The notes beneath the pieces are model-generated. The model searched no databases. It saw only the letters and a program-made list of their open reading frames with translations, and was not told the DNA's origin. Below are positions 38,505 through 47,305 of a stretch of DNA of 62,621 nt, piece by piece. This DNA comes from Muribaculaceae bacterium. Its GTDB lineage: Bacteria; Bacteroidota; Bacteroidia; Bacteroidales; Muribaculaceae. The translations under genes were made by a program, and so were the position numbers. The stretch is from the NCBI GenBank assembly GCA_022484565.1, contig JAKVKZ010000008.1, positions 1-62,621 of the forward strand. Reading direction: 5' to 3'. The first letter of the stretch is position 1, and every line of letters begins with the position of its first letter.

Positions 38505-38512
38505 TAAGTTTG
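38505..38512 (+). promoter_or_regulatory. Promoter -7 element of the GT2-EEP pair
   Basis: TAAGTTTG matches TAnnTTTG and lies about 20 bases before the ATG at 38532. It is divergent from the promoter at 38338. Confidence 0.68.
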
Positions 38513-38531
38513 TAAATAAATAAATCATGAT

Positions 38532-39716
38532 ATGTTTACTTTGAAAATATTATTCTACGTTTGCCTTGTCGTAGTTGTCTATACCTATGTTGGCTATGGA
38601 TTGATTCTTTGGATATTGGTCAAACTCAAGTCGAAAAAAACTGTTGAAAAAACTGATGGCGATTCCAATTCCTTGCCTGAGGTGACTTTGTGCATTGCAG
38701 CTTACAATGAAGAGGCGATTATCGAGGAAAAGATGCGGAACGTGCATGCACTTGATTATCCTAAGGATAAATTGCGGGTGGTGTGGATTACCGATGGCAG
38801 TACCGACAAGACCAACGAAAAATTGAAAGAATATGACGATGTGATAGTGCTGTTCTCCCCTGAACGGCGTGGAAAAACGGCAGCCATCAATCGTGGAATG
38901 AAATACATAAACACTCCGATTGTGGTATTTACCGATGCCAACACTATGCTTAACAATGAGGCAATCAGCAAGATTGTGAAATGCTTTGCTGACCCGCATG
39001 TTGGCTGTGTGGCTGGAGAGAAACGGATTGAAGTTCGCAGCGAAGATGGTGCTGCGGCTGGCGGTGAAGGTATGTACTGGAAATATGAGTCAACGCTGAA
39101 AAGACTTGATTCAGAACTCTGTACGGCAGTTGGTGCGGCTGGTGAACTTTATGGAATACGTCGAGAACTGTTTGAACCGATTGAGGAAGACACATTGCTC
39201 GATGATTTCATATTGTCGATGAGAATAGCTAAACGTGGCTATAAAATAGAATATTGCGCTGAGGCTTATGCGATAGAGTCAGGGTCGGCTGACATGAATG
39301 AAGAGCGTAAGCGGAAAGTGCGCATTTCTGCCGGTGGCTTGCAGTCGATATGGCGATTGCGTCCGCTTCTCAACCATTTTAAATATGGAATGATGAGTTT
39401 CCAATATGTTTCGCATCGAGTTCTGCGGTGGTCGATAACCCCATTGATGCTTTTCCTGCTGTTGCCGCTCAACATCGCAATTGTTGCGGTTAATACCACA
39501 TCTGCCTTTTATTGGATATTTTTAGGATTGCAGGTACTTTTCTATCTGCTTGGCGCTTGGGGGTACTATCTGTCAACAAAACAGATTAAGAATAAGATAT
39601 TATATATACCTTATTATTTCTTGTTTATGAACGTAAATGTCATAAAAGGTTTCTTCTATCTGCGTCGTAAAAAAGGAAGTGGAGTTTGGGAAAAGGCCAA
39701 ACGTTCAAATGCTTGA
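38532..39716 (+). CDS. Membrane glycosyltransferase family 2 (IcaA-like)
   Basis: A 394-aa GT2: an N-terminal helix (about 5-25), CIAAYNEEAII, WITDGSTDKTNE, FTDANTM (DxD-like), VGAAGELYGIRR, LLDDFILSMRIAKRG and, in place of a clear QxxRW, RKRKVRISAGGLQSIWRL. Two C-terminal membrane regions follow. This arrangement is typical of beta-glycan synthase-like single-component transferases. It has its own promoter and is followed six bases later by the EEP hydrolase gene. Confidence 0.86.
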   Translation: MFTLKILFYVCLVVVVYTYVGYGLILWILVKLKSKKTVEKTDGDSNSLPEVTLCIAAYNEEAIIEEKMRNVHALDYPKDKLRVVWITDGSTDKTNEKLKEYDDVIVLFSPERRGKTAAINRGMKYINTPIVVFTDANTMLNNEAISKIVKCFADPHVGCVAGEKRIEVRSEDGAAAGGEGMYWKYESTLKRLDSELCTAVGAAGELYGIRRELFEPIEEDTLLDDFILSMRIAKRGYKIEYCAEAYAIESGSADMNEERKRKVRISAGGLQSIWRLRPLLNHFKYGMMSFQYVSHRVLRWSITPLMLFLLLPLNIAIVAVNTTSAFYWIFLGLQVLFYLLGAWGYYLSTKQIKNKILYIPYYFLFMNVNVIKGFFYLRRKKGSGVWEKAKRSNA

Positions 39717-39722
39717 TTTACT

Positions 39723-40778
39723 ATGGGTAAGAAAGCTGTAAAAAGTCTGTTCCATGCCATAATGGTGTTTCTGTCGTTTGTGCTGGCATTGTTGCTGTGC
39801 ATTGCTGCATTGGCACGTTATATAAGTCCTGCACATTCTTCCATGGTGACTATTTTGGGCTTATTCATGCCTCTCTTGCTCATCGTCAACGCAATCATAG
39901 CATTAATTTGGCTTTTTAAGTGGAAGATATGGGTATTTGTCCCGATAGTGGCGATATGCTGTTGCTTTGGATACATATCGTCAGTTTATCATATTAATTT
40001 CAAGAAAAGCACGAACCCTAAGGGAATAAAAGTTGCAACATATAATGTCCGCAGTTTCAATAATGACTATACCGGTTATTCAGCTGGAGAGATCAGTAAA
40101 TTTTTTAAGCAAAATAATGTCGATATAGTCTGTATGCAGGAATATATTTCAAAAGGTCATTTCGACACTGATAGTGTGGATTCCGTCTTCAGTTTGCATT
40201 GGAAATACAAGTTTGTTCCAAAGCAAGTTGACGGCAGCACACGTGTCGCTATATTCAGCACGCATCCTATAGTTAGGACTTGTTTCCTTGATTTTGTAAA
40301 GTCGCAGAATTGTGGCGAATGGGTTGATATGCTGATAGGCAATGACACTTTGCGGGTCTTTAATCTGCATTTACAGACTTCAAGTTTTAATCAAAAAATA
40401 AACAGTGCCAAAAAAAATGATGCCGATGAAGCAGTAACCACTGTCAGCTATGGACTTATGGAGAACAGCCGTATGCGTGTCAAGCAGGCCGAGCATGTGC
40501 AACGGCTTGTTAAACAATACGCTGGCGCAGCCGTGCTATGCGGCGACTTCAACGACACTCCGTCATCCTACACTTATCAGCTTTTCAATGAGGTCATGGA
40601 CGATGGCTTCAAATCGTGTGGGCATGGCTATGGCGCCACATATAGATACCTTGGCCGGTTGCTCAAAATAGATTACATTTTCACTAATTCACATGTGAAA
40701 GGTCTGGACTATACAATATTCGATGAGCCGTGGAGCGACCATAGAATATCTGTCATGACTATGCAATTGCAGCGATAA
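39723..40778 (+). CDS. Membrane-anchored endonuclease/exonuclease/phosphatase-family hydrolase
   Basis: A 351-aa protein with three hydrophobic helices in residues 12-95, followed by an EEP-fold domain. The active-site motifs are in order: ATYNVRSFNN, VCMQEYIS (metal Glu), GDFNDTPSS (Asp/Asn), KIDYIFTN and WSDHRIS (catalytic His). Such membrane-anchored EEP proteins are common in Bacteroidetes. Their substrate may be a phosphodiester in lipids, sugars or nucleic acids, and cannot be assigned here. Pairing with a GT2 suggests an envelope role (inference). Confidence 0.85.
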   Translation: MGKKAVKSLFHAIMVFLSFVLALLLCIAALARYISPAHSSMVTILGLFMPLLLIVNAIIALIWLFKWKIWVFVPIVAICCCFGYISSVYHINFKKSTNPKGIKVATYNVRSFNNDYTGYSAGEISKFFKQNNVDIVCMQEYISKGHFDTDSVDSVFSLHWKYKFVPKQVDGSTRVAIFSTHPIVRTCFLDFVKSQNCGEWVDMLIGNDTLRVFNLHLQTSSFNQKINSAKKNDADEAVTTVSYGLMENSRMRVKQAEHVQRLVKQYAGAAVLCGDFNDTPSSYTYQLFNEVMDDGFKSCGHGYGATYRYLGRLLKIDYIFTNSHVKGLDYTIFDEPWSDHRISVMTMQLQR

Positions 40779-40824
40779 TCCGTTGCAATGGCTGAATTCA
40801 AAATTAATTTTTTAGTGGATTATT

Positions 40825-41865
40825 TTATTTGCTTACCCAAACGCCAGGGTATCTGTCAGTAACTTTGTGTTGCAGATTCGTCATATCCTTGAATGAACCT
40901 GTTGCAGCTATTACGCGGAATTTCTTGCCGTGTTTGGAGATGCGCAGATTGTCGTTGCCATCCAATTTGATGAATTTATTGGCTTTTTTCTCGGTGTAGA
41001 ATGTCGCTACTATAACTTGGAAATCTCCGTTATCGAATTTGCAATTTTTTGTGGCTTCTTCACTGTCATTGTTGCCATCGTTCACTTTATTCTTTGTCTT
41101 ATTGCTTGAAATGTCGGCTTTTCCCTCTTTTACGTTCTTTTCTTTATCGATGGCTGGCTTATTCTGCTTTGCTGCTGCCTCTTTAGGCACCATTATCGCC
41201 AATTCGTGGCTTTCATTGCTGCTGTTTCCTGGGTTGCTGATAACGTCAACCACATTGATTCCCGCAAAATTTTGTTTGCCAAGCCTTGATATAGGTGTTG
41301 TCAAAGTGATTGCCAGCACGAGCAGCACTATTATTGAAGCCGCTATTTTTAGATAAGTGCGATTTATCGGAATATATAGGAAATGGTGGTCGCGCTTTTT
41401 AGCTTCCGGCTCTTTCACTTCCTCTACTTCAGCGTCAAGTGTCGAAAGTGTCTTGATTCTTAAAGGCAATAGGCCATAATAGTCATTTGCCTTGCTCTCA
41501 TTTTCATACGGATTGAATATTGGTGAATTTCCCTCATCATTTTTGCGGAAACATCCTATCCTGCCGATTCCAACCTCACCAGTGATTTCCAATTGCCTTT
41601 TCATGGCTACTACCTCTTGGTTGATTAATGCCATTGCGGCATTATACGTCAAGCCATTGCGCCTCATCAGCGAATTTGCGAGAAGTCCGTCGTTATGATT
41701 AATTGAAGCGTTGAATGATAGTGCCTTATGAGGTTTGTCGATGATGAATTCCTTGTCGAAAATCCTTGCAGGTGTGTACTGTGAAATAAGCGCACCCCAG
41801 CCTGGAATGACGACGCAATCGTTGTTTACGACAAGATATTCTATGTGCTCGACTATTGAAATCAT
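40825..41865 (-). CDS. HU-CCDC81-type and SPOR domain membrane protein
   Basis: A 346-aa protein. The N-terminal about 145 residues match the paired HU-like (CCDC81-type) domains of Bacteroidetes (IEYLVVNNDCVVIPGWGALI; GEVGIGRIGCF). A single helix (about residues 174-196), an acidic/lysine-rich linker and a C-terminal SPOR domain (GDFQVIVATFYTEKKANKFI to the end) follow. SPOR domains bind denuded peptidoglycan glycan strands at the septum; the cytoplasmic HU-like part could contact DNA or protein. The -7 element at 41870-41877 lies only five bases before the ATG, so the mRNA may be leaderless. A role linking nucleoid and division wall is inference. Confidence 0.85.
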   Translation of the reverse strand: MISIVEHIEYLVVNNDCVVIPGWGALISQYTPARIFDKEFIIDKPHKALSFNASINHNDGLLANSLMRRNGLTYNAAMALINQEVVAMKRQLEITGEVGIGRIGCFRKNDEGNSPIFNPYENESKANDYYGLLPLRIKTLSTLDAEVEEVKEPEAKKRDHHFLYIPINRTYLKIAASIIVLLVLAITLTTPISRLGKQNFAGINVVDVISNPGNSSNESHELAIMVPKEAAAKQNKPAIDKEKNVKEGKADISSNKTKNKVNDGNNDSEEATKNCKFDNGDFQVIVATFYTEKKANKFIKLDGNDNLRISKHGKKFRVIAATGSFKDMTNLQHKVTDRYPGVWVSK

Positions 41866-41869
41866 TGAG

Positions 41870-41877
41870 CAAATGTA
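41870..41877 (-). promoter_or_regulatory. Promoter -7 element overlapping the HU/SPOR start region
   Basis: The minus strand reads TACATTTG, with TTTTGG about 19 bases upstream as a -33 element. Transcription would begin at or within a few bases of the ATG at 41865. Alternatively the gene is read from the upstream TPR gene, 57 bases away. Confidence 0.55.
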
Positions 41878-41922
41878 GTCAACATTCGTGAGATTCCAAA
41901 ATCTGAGACTTGAAAAGTTTAG

Positions 41923-42738
41923 TTATTTTAGCAGCTTTTCAATCTCCTTTTTGTCAAAGCCATATTTTTCAGCAAGTTCCATGTCACGTTTCATTTCTTC
42001 GTTGTCGAACCTTGCTTTTGCCAATTGGGCTTTCAGATAATATACGTAGCTGTCGGTGGAATCAAGTGATAATGCGGCCTTGATGTCATCTTCAGCATTG
42101 TTGAGCTGTTTCAGCCTCAAATAGCATTCCGCCCGACCAGAAAGGTACACGCGCGTTTGCTGGGTTTTTGCCTTGATTAGCAGGCTGTATAATTGAATTG
42201 CCTGCGCATAGTGTCCGTTGACTTTATTCCATAATGCAAGTCCGCTGTTTCCCGATTCTGAATTGGGACTTAGGCGCAGAATATAGTCAAAGTCACTCTT
42301 GCTTTTATCCATATCCTTGTTCTGGAGTGCAATCATTCCGTGATAGTAGCGTGAGGTCAAGTCGGAATCGTCAAGTTTGATGATTTTGGCAAAGTCTTCG
42401 TATGCGGCATTCAAGCTGTCAACCTGCATATAGAGCAAAGCGCGGTTTCGCAAAATCGTTACTGCGTTGGGCGTCATGAACAGGGCGATTGAATAATTCT
42501 TGATTGCATCGTCGTATTTTCCCTGATAGCGTTGAATCGTTCCCAAATTCGACAGAAGCAGCGAATTATTATTGTTGGTCGGGTCTTTTTTCAATGCGTC
42601 TTTTATAAAAACTTCTGCCTTTGACCAATCTTTGGCTTTTATGTATTTTTCAGCCGAGTCAGCAAATTCAAAATATGTCTGAGCCGAAGCAGTAAATGTT
42701 ATGATGGCTATTGAAAATAATAATATCGCTTTTCTCAT
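41923..42738 (-). CDS. Secreted tetratricopeptide-repeat protein
   Basis: A 271-aa protein with a signal peptide (residues 1-19, ending ASAQ) and about six TPR units from residue 25 to the end, for example SEKYIKAKDWSKAEVFIKDA and GTIQRYQGKYDDAIKNYSIA. TPRs mediate protein-protein contacts; no enzymatic motif is seen. It lies 57 bases upstream of the HU/SPOR gene on the same strand, so the two may form a unit. No TAnnTTTG element is clear upstream. Confidence 0.85.
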   Translation of the reverse strand: MRKAILLFSIAIITFTASAQTYFEFADSAEKYIKAKDWSKAEVFIKDALKKDPTNNNNSLLLSNLGTIQRYQGKYDDAIKNYSIALFMTPNAVTILRNRALLYMQVDSLNAAYEDFAKIIKLDDSDLTSRYYHGMIALQNKDMDKSKSDFDYILRLSPNSESGNSGLALWNKVNGHYAQAIQLYSLLIKAKTQQTRVYLSGRAECYLRLKQLNNAEDDIKAALSLDSTDSYVYYLKAQLAKARFDNEEMKRDMELAEKYGFDKKEIEKLLK

Positions 42739-42805
42739 TTGAATAATGTTTGAAATTTATTTAAACAATTTTTTGATTTTGTTTTGATTTTTGACAAATA
42801 AGCAA

Positions 42806-42813
42806 TAACTTTG
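42806..42813 (+). promoter_or_regulatory. Promoter -7 element upstream of the clostripain gene
   Basis: TAACTTTG matches the consensus, with a T-rich TTTTTGAC upstream. It would give a leader of about 145 AT-rich bases before the clostripain start. I see no structured element in that leader. Confidence 0.6.
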
Positions 42814-42965
42814 CATTATAAAAGGTAGCCGAATATCTGTTATAAGTTTGTATTCTCTGTGCCTTTTGAAAGTTATTGAAAATATTGCGCAAAATTAATC
42901 GTTATTGATTTAATATTGATTGATGTTGTTGATATTTAATTGTTTTTGTAAAAAATTATCTTGCT

Positions 42966-44117
42966 GTGCGCTTTATTAGAACCATATTGATGCTGATTGT
43001 TACCACTTTGCTCATCACCTCTTGTTCAAGTGATAAAGAGGTCGTTGGCAAATCGCGTCGCACGGTTTTAGTATATATGGTTGCCACAAATAGCTTAGGC
43101 GCAAGCAAATACGACCAGCAGGACTTGAACGAAATGGATAATGCCATAGCAAATGGCAATGCCAATAATTGCCGGTTGCTTGTTTTCTATGTTTCATATA
43201 ATTCCAATCCTTATTTATTCGAGATTGTAAAAAAGAATGGTGCTGCTGCGCATGTTACCCTCAAAGAATATTCGGAGGATGCCAAATCCACCACCAAGAA
43301 AAGGATGACCGAAGTCATTAATGATGTGTTTACTGATGCTCCTGCCGATGATTATGGCTTGGTGCTTTGGTCGCACAGCGATGGCTGGGCACGTACGCTT
43401 TCCACGCTAAAGGTTAAGGGTAAAAACAATTACAAAATTTGTGATTTTGGCGAGGATAGGGGGGCAAAGATGGAGATAGATTCTCTTGCCAGTGCTATTC
43501 CTGAATCGATGTTCAGTTTCATTTATGCTGATGCCTGTTATCTTGGTTCGGTTGAAGTAGCTTATCAATTGCGGAAATGCACCACATATTTTATAAGCAG
43601 TGCTGCCGAATTGCCAGTTGATGGTATGCCTTACGACAAGAATATCCCATGTTTCTTTGAAAATTCTCCTGCTCTTATTCAGGCCTGCCGTAACACTTAC
43701 GATTATTATAATAATTTGAAGGAAGCCAAGCGGACGCTTACGCTTTCCATGGTGAACTGCAAAAAGTTGGATGCTGTTGCTGAATTCTGTTCCAAGATTC
43801 AGAAGAACGGAAAGACTCTTGATGACATATCGGCCTTACAGCATTACAACACGTATTCACCATTTATTTATTATGATTTCAAGCAGTATTACGATGGCCT
43901 TTGCAGCAGTTCGGCTCAGACAACTGAGTTTGCGTCGCTTGTGAACGATGCGGTCCTGTATAAGGCAAGTACTCCATATATATTTAATGTGTTGAAAATT
44001 GACCCGAATCATTTTTGTGGTCTTTCCACATATATTCTTGGCACTGGCAGCAGCACTAATGAGAACTATTACACTACTCTTGATTGGTATAAAAAGGTGT
44101 ATGGCGGTGCTGAATGA
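42966..44117 (+). CDS. Clostripain-family (C11) cysteine peptidase lipoprotein
   Basis: A 383-aa putative lipoprotein. Signal peptide with lipobox LITSC (Cys20), then a C11 peptidase domain with catalytic His137 (LWSHSDGW) and Cys191 (YADACYLGSVE). Family members cleave after basic residues and several Bacteroidales ones act on host or bacterial surface proteins. The GTG at 42966 gives the complete signal peptide; ATG 42990 is an alternative with a very short one. Residues after the Cys (SSDKE) are acidic/charged, which in this phylum can favour surface export, but the match is weak. A MscS gene follows 31 bases later. Confidence 0.85.
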   Translation: MRFIRTILMLIVTTLLITSCSSDKEVVGKSRRTVLVYMVATNSLGASKYDQQDLNEMDNAIANGNANNCRLLVFYVSYNSNPYLFEIVKKNGAAAHVTLKEYSEDAKSTTKKRMTEVINDVFTDAPADDYGLVLWSHSDGWARTLSTLKVKGKNNYKICDFGEDRGAKMEIDSLASAIPESMFSFIYADACYLGSVEVAYQLRKCTTYFISSAAELPVDGMPYDKNIPCFFENSPALIQACRNTYDYYNNLKEAKRTLTLSMVNCKKLDAVAEFCSKIQKNGKTLDDISALQHYNTYSPFIYYDFKQYYDGLCSSSAQTTEFASLVNDAVLYKASTPYIFNVLKIDPNHFCGLSTYILGTGSSTNENYYTTLDWYKKVYGGAE

Positions 44118-44148
44118 ATAAAAGTCTATATCTATAAATCGTTACGTT

Positions 44149-45282
44149 ATGCTATTGACATCAATTCTTCTTCAATTGACTAAAATTGTGCCTGATTCGG
44201 CCACTGTAGTTACGCCGCAGGCTGTTGAATCAAAATTAAAGTCTTTTTCATTTGATGAATTTTTCTCAAGCTCGATTCACACGGTCATCAATTTCGGCTT
44301 CCGCATATTGCTGGCCATTGCCGTGTTCTATATCGGGAAATTCATAATCAATAAACTTTACAAAATCACGCGGACATTGATGATTCGTCGTTCTTTCGAC
44401 CGTTCATTGGCAACATTCATCCTGAGTCTGCTGAAGATAACACTGCTTTTCATTCTTGTGGTTTCGGTGATTGGAATTCTTGGCATCGAAACGAGCAGTT
44501 TTATAGCGATTTTTGCCTCTGCTGGTGTAGCAATCGGTATGGCTTTGAGCGGTACGCTTCAAAATTTTGCCGGTGGCGTGTTGATTTTGTTCATCAAGCC
44601 TTATAAAATTGGTGATTTTATTGAATATGGCTCCTATTCTGGTTTTGTCAAGGAAATTCAGATATTCAATACTATAATCAATACTCTCGACAATAAATCA
44701 ATCATCATTCCTAATGGCGGATTGTCAACAGGAACGATAAATAACTATTCCCGTGAGGAATATAGGGGATTGGAATGGAAAATCGGAATCAGTTACGGCG
44801 ACGACATTGATGTGGCGCGTTCCACTGCACTTGATATTATTCATGCCGACACTAGGATAGTTAAACGTTATCGTGAAGACGACAAACGTCATCACAAAGC
44901 TGTAGTTGATGCTGCGAAAACTGATGCTGAAAAAAATGCTGGAATTGCAAAAACTGAAGAAGAGCCTGAAGAGGAAAAACATTCATGGCTGTATTCGATT
45001 ATTCATCGCCGTAGGGAATTAAAAAAGAAGGCAGAAATTTGGCAGGAACAGCGCAATGAGGAACTTCTTGCCAAAATTCCTAAGAAAGATTGCACTCCAA
45101 CGGTTTCGGTCGCTGAACTTGGCGACAGCGCTATAGTCCTCGTGATTCGTGCGTGGACTCGCAGTGAAAATTATTGGTCGGTCTATTATTCTATTAATGA
45201 GCAAATCTATAAGGAATTTCCTAAACATGGACTTAGTTTCCCGTTTCCTCAAATGGATGTCCATGTTGATCATCAGTCTTAA
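44149..45282 (+). CDS. MscS-family mechanosensitive channel with charged insertion
   Basis: A 377-aa small-conductance channel. Three hydrophobic helices lie at about residues 47-70, 85-110 and 113-145; the pore helix contains ASAGVAIGMALSGTLQNFAGG, the Gly/Ala-rich TM3 hallmark. The beta domain with LIFIKPYKIGDFIEYGSYSG-type motif follows. Between ADTRIVK and DCTPTVSVAEL, near residues 240-313, is an extra run of about 73 mostly charged residues (EEEPEEEKHSWLY, RRRELKKKAEIW) not found in canonical MscS. It may alter gating or bind a partner (inference). Confidence 0.9.
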   Translation: MLLTSILLQLTKIVPDSATVVTPQAVESKLKSFSFDEFFSSSIHTVINFGFRILLAIAVFYIGKFIINKLYKITRTLMIRRSFDRSLATFILSLLKITLLFILVVSVIGILGIETSSFIAIFASAGVAIGMALSGTLQNFAGGVLILFIKPYKIGDFIEYGSYSGFVKEIQIFNTIINTLDNKSIIIPNGGLSTGTINNYSREEYRGLEWKIGISYGDDIDVARSTALDIIHADTRIVKRYREDDKRHHKAVVDAAKTDAEKNAGIAKTEEEPEEEKHSWLYSIIHRRRELKKKAEIWQEQRNEELLAKIPKKDCTPTVSVAELGDSAIVLVIRAWTRSENYWSVYYSINEQIYKEFPKHGLSFPFPQMDVHVDHQS

Positions 45283-45348
45283 TTGAAATATACTTGGAAT
45301 AATTTCGGAAAAGTATTCTTGACTGTTTTCTAATTGGATAAAAGTCAA

Positions 45349-45356
45349 TATATTTG
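45349..45356 (+). promoter_or_regulatory. Promoter -7 element of the lipoprotein-capA pair
   Basis: TATATTTG matches the consensus and lies 20 bases before the ATG at 45376. Confidence 0.7.
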
Positions 45357-45375
45357 CACACACTAATCTTAATGT

Positions 45376-45774
45376 ATGCGTGTAATCTTGCTAATCCTAT
45401 CTGTGAATTTGCTGCTTCTGATGAGCTGCGGCAATTCGCAGTCAGAAAATAAATCTGCGTCAAATGCCGGACCTGTCGTTAAGGGTATGCCTAATTGGGT
45501 CGTGGGCTCGTGGAGTGGTGGCTATTCCGATGCTGAAAATTCAATTTCTATAAGTTATGATGTCAGCATATCGGCTTCTGGAAGACTTAGGCAAATATCT
45601 TCAATCCACGGTGGCGGCAGCGACACTATTTATGGGCAATGCCAATCCGTGCAGCATGGGTGCATTCCAGTGATTTTGGATGGTGACAGCTCTCGAATTA
45701 TTTATTACTTGAATGAACGTCAGCATCAGCTTGGAATTAGTGAAAACACATGGCTAATAAAGTTGAAGGAATGA
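45376..45774 (+). CDS. Small lipoprotein of unknown function
   Basis: A 132-aa protein with a lipobox ending LLMSC (Cys18) and a mature part of about 115 residues predicted mainly beta (VVGSWSGGYSD, SISISYDVSISASGRL). I do not recognise the family; the pattern NWVVGSWSG followed by strands is like small lipocalin/META-type lipoproteins, but this is only a resemblance. It overlaps the CapA gene by four bases (ATGA), which suggests a shared role in the envelope. Confidence 0.75.
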   Translation: MRVILLILSVNLLLLMSCGNSQSENKSASNAGPVVKGMPNWVVGSWSGGYSDAENSISISYDVSISASGRLRQISSIHGGGSDTIYGQCQSVQHGCIPVILDGDSSRIIYYLNERQHQLGISENTWLIKLKE

Positions 45775-47195
45775 ATATGAGAAGGATTTGTATATTATCG
45801 TTTCTATTGTTTACGACAATTATTATAGGTGTGTCGCAAACTCATCTTGTGCTTGCGCTAACTGGCGATGTGATGATTGGTAAGGCTTATCCCGACACAA
45901 AGGGCATCATGCTTCCCGCTTCGGCTGGCATTTTCCTTTCGGATGTGGCACCCGTATTAAGGGATGCCGACCTCACAATTGGTAATCTTGAGGGCGCATT
46001 GCTTGATGAAGGCGGTAAATCTAAGAAAAAAGGACGGAAGGGCACTTATTCATTCAAGATGCCCACAAGATATGTAAATGACCTAAAGGCTGCTGGCTAC
46101 GACGTGTTTAACGTAGCGAATAATCACAGTAATGATTTCGGAATGTTCGGAAGAATGTCAACTGAATTGACCTTATCGAATGCTGGACTATCATTTTGCG
46201 GATTTGCTCCTGATTATGAATATACAACTGTTCTGCGTAATGGGCTTAAAATAGCTGTTTGTTCATTTAGTCATAGCTCCATATCACCATCGATTAACGA
46301 CATTCAGTATGCCATTTCTACTATTTCACAATTGAAGTCGCAGCATGATATTGTTATTGTTACATTCCATGGCGGAGCTGAAGGTGCGAAATATTCTCAT
46401 GTTCCGTTTGAAATGGAAATGTTCATGAACGAAAAGAGGGGAGATGTTCACCAGTTTGCCCATGCCTGTATTGATGCTGGTGCTGACATCGTTTTTGGAC
46501 ATGGACCTCATTTGCCGCGTGCTATGGAATTATATAATGGACATCTTGTCGCTTATAGTTTAGGCAATTTTTGCACACCTCATTGCGTCAGTGTGGCTGG
46601 TGTGCTTGGCTATGCGCCGTTGCTGAAAGTCGATTTGGGGAATGATGGCAAGTTTGTTGGTGGACGTATTTATTCATTCAGGCAGTCTTATGGAATTGGC
46701 CCTCGCATTGACGAAAACAATAGGGCGGCAAGGGAGATTGCACGTCTCACCCGAGCGGATTTTCCCGCAACTTCATTGATAATCAGCGATGATGGCACGC
46801 TGTCGCAGCGTGGAGCGAATGCTTTGATGTCAACTTCGTCGCTTTCGCGGCTTATTCAGAATGTGAAATCAAATTTGGGTAAGAGTATTGATGTCACTTC
46901 TGGTCGTTCAGCTGATGCTGAATTTACCCGCTCAATGTTCAGCTCAATTGGATATGCGCTTAATCCATCGGTGAATGTGCAGATTGTACAGGGAAGACCC
47001 GTGGAATTGAATAATATAATGTCGGGCGATATGGTGTTCTGGCGTGAGCTTGGAACTTCATTGAATGTTGGTATTGTATCGGAAATTACTGGGAATGGCG
47101 TTTTCACTGTAGTTCATGCTGGCGCTGACGGTAAAGTGATGGCTGAATCAAGTTCGTCATTTCATATTGTCTCTGCCCGTCGGTTTTTACCTTGA
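45771..47195 (+). CDS. CapA-family metallophosphoesterase-like protein fused to a degenerate NlpC/P60 domain
   Basis: A 474-aa exported protein: signal peptide (about 1-20), then a CapA/PgsA domain (LALTGDVMIGKAYPD; GNLEGALLD; VANNHSNDFG; VTFHGGAEG; VFGHGPHLPRAMELYNGHLVAYSLGNF). CapA proteins act in poly-gamma-glutamate or capsule systems. The last about 100 residues resemble NlpC/P60: SADAEFTRSMFSSIGYAL aligns with the DCSG block but has Ala383 in place of Cys; SGDMVFWRELGTSLNVGIV has Asn432 for the catalytic His; VVHAGA keeps His449; SARRFL ends it. The peptidase is therefore probably inactive. The ATG at 45771 overlaps the preceding stop. Confidence 0.85.
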   Translation: MNMRRICILSFLLFTTIIIGVSQTHLVLALTGDVMIGKAYPDTKGIMLPASAGIFLSDVAPVLRDADLTIGNLEGALLDEGGKSKKKGRKGTYSFKMPTRYVNDLKAAGYDVFNVANNHSNDFGMFGRMSTELTLSNAGLSFCGFAPDYEYTTVLRNGLKIAVCSFSHSSISPSINDIQYAISTISQLKSQHDIVIVTFHGGAEGAKYSHVPFEMEMFMNEKRGDVHQFAHACIDAGADIVFGHGPHLPRAMELYNGHLVAYSLGNFCTPHCVSVAGVLGYAPLLKVDLGNDGKFVGGRIYSFRQSYGIGPRIDENNRAAREIARLTRADFPATSLIISDDGTLSQRGANALMSTSSLSRLIQNVKSNLGKSIDVTSGRSADAEFTRSMFSSIGYALNPSVNVQIVQGRPVELNNIMSGDMVFWRELGTSLNVGIVSEITGNGVFTVVHAGADGKVMAESSSSFHIVSARRFLP

Positions 47196-47276
47196 AAATT
47201 GCTTGTTGTAACTGCTTGCTGACGCTTATACGAACGATTTTTATGCAATTATGCCTTATAGTTTGAAGAAACTGCG

Positions 47277-47284
47277 TATATTTG
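47277..47284 (+). promoter_or_regulatory. Promoter -7 element of udk-lptB
   Basis: TATATTTG matches the consensus. The longest udk frame would start inside it (TTG at 47282), so the ATG at 47306 is the real start. Confidence 0.75.
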
Positions 47285-47305
47285 TATGTTTTTAAATCGT
47301 TTGTT

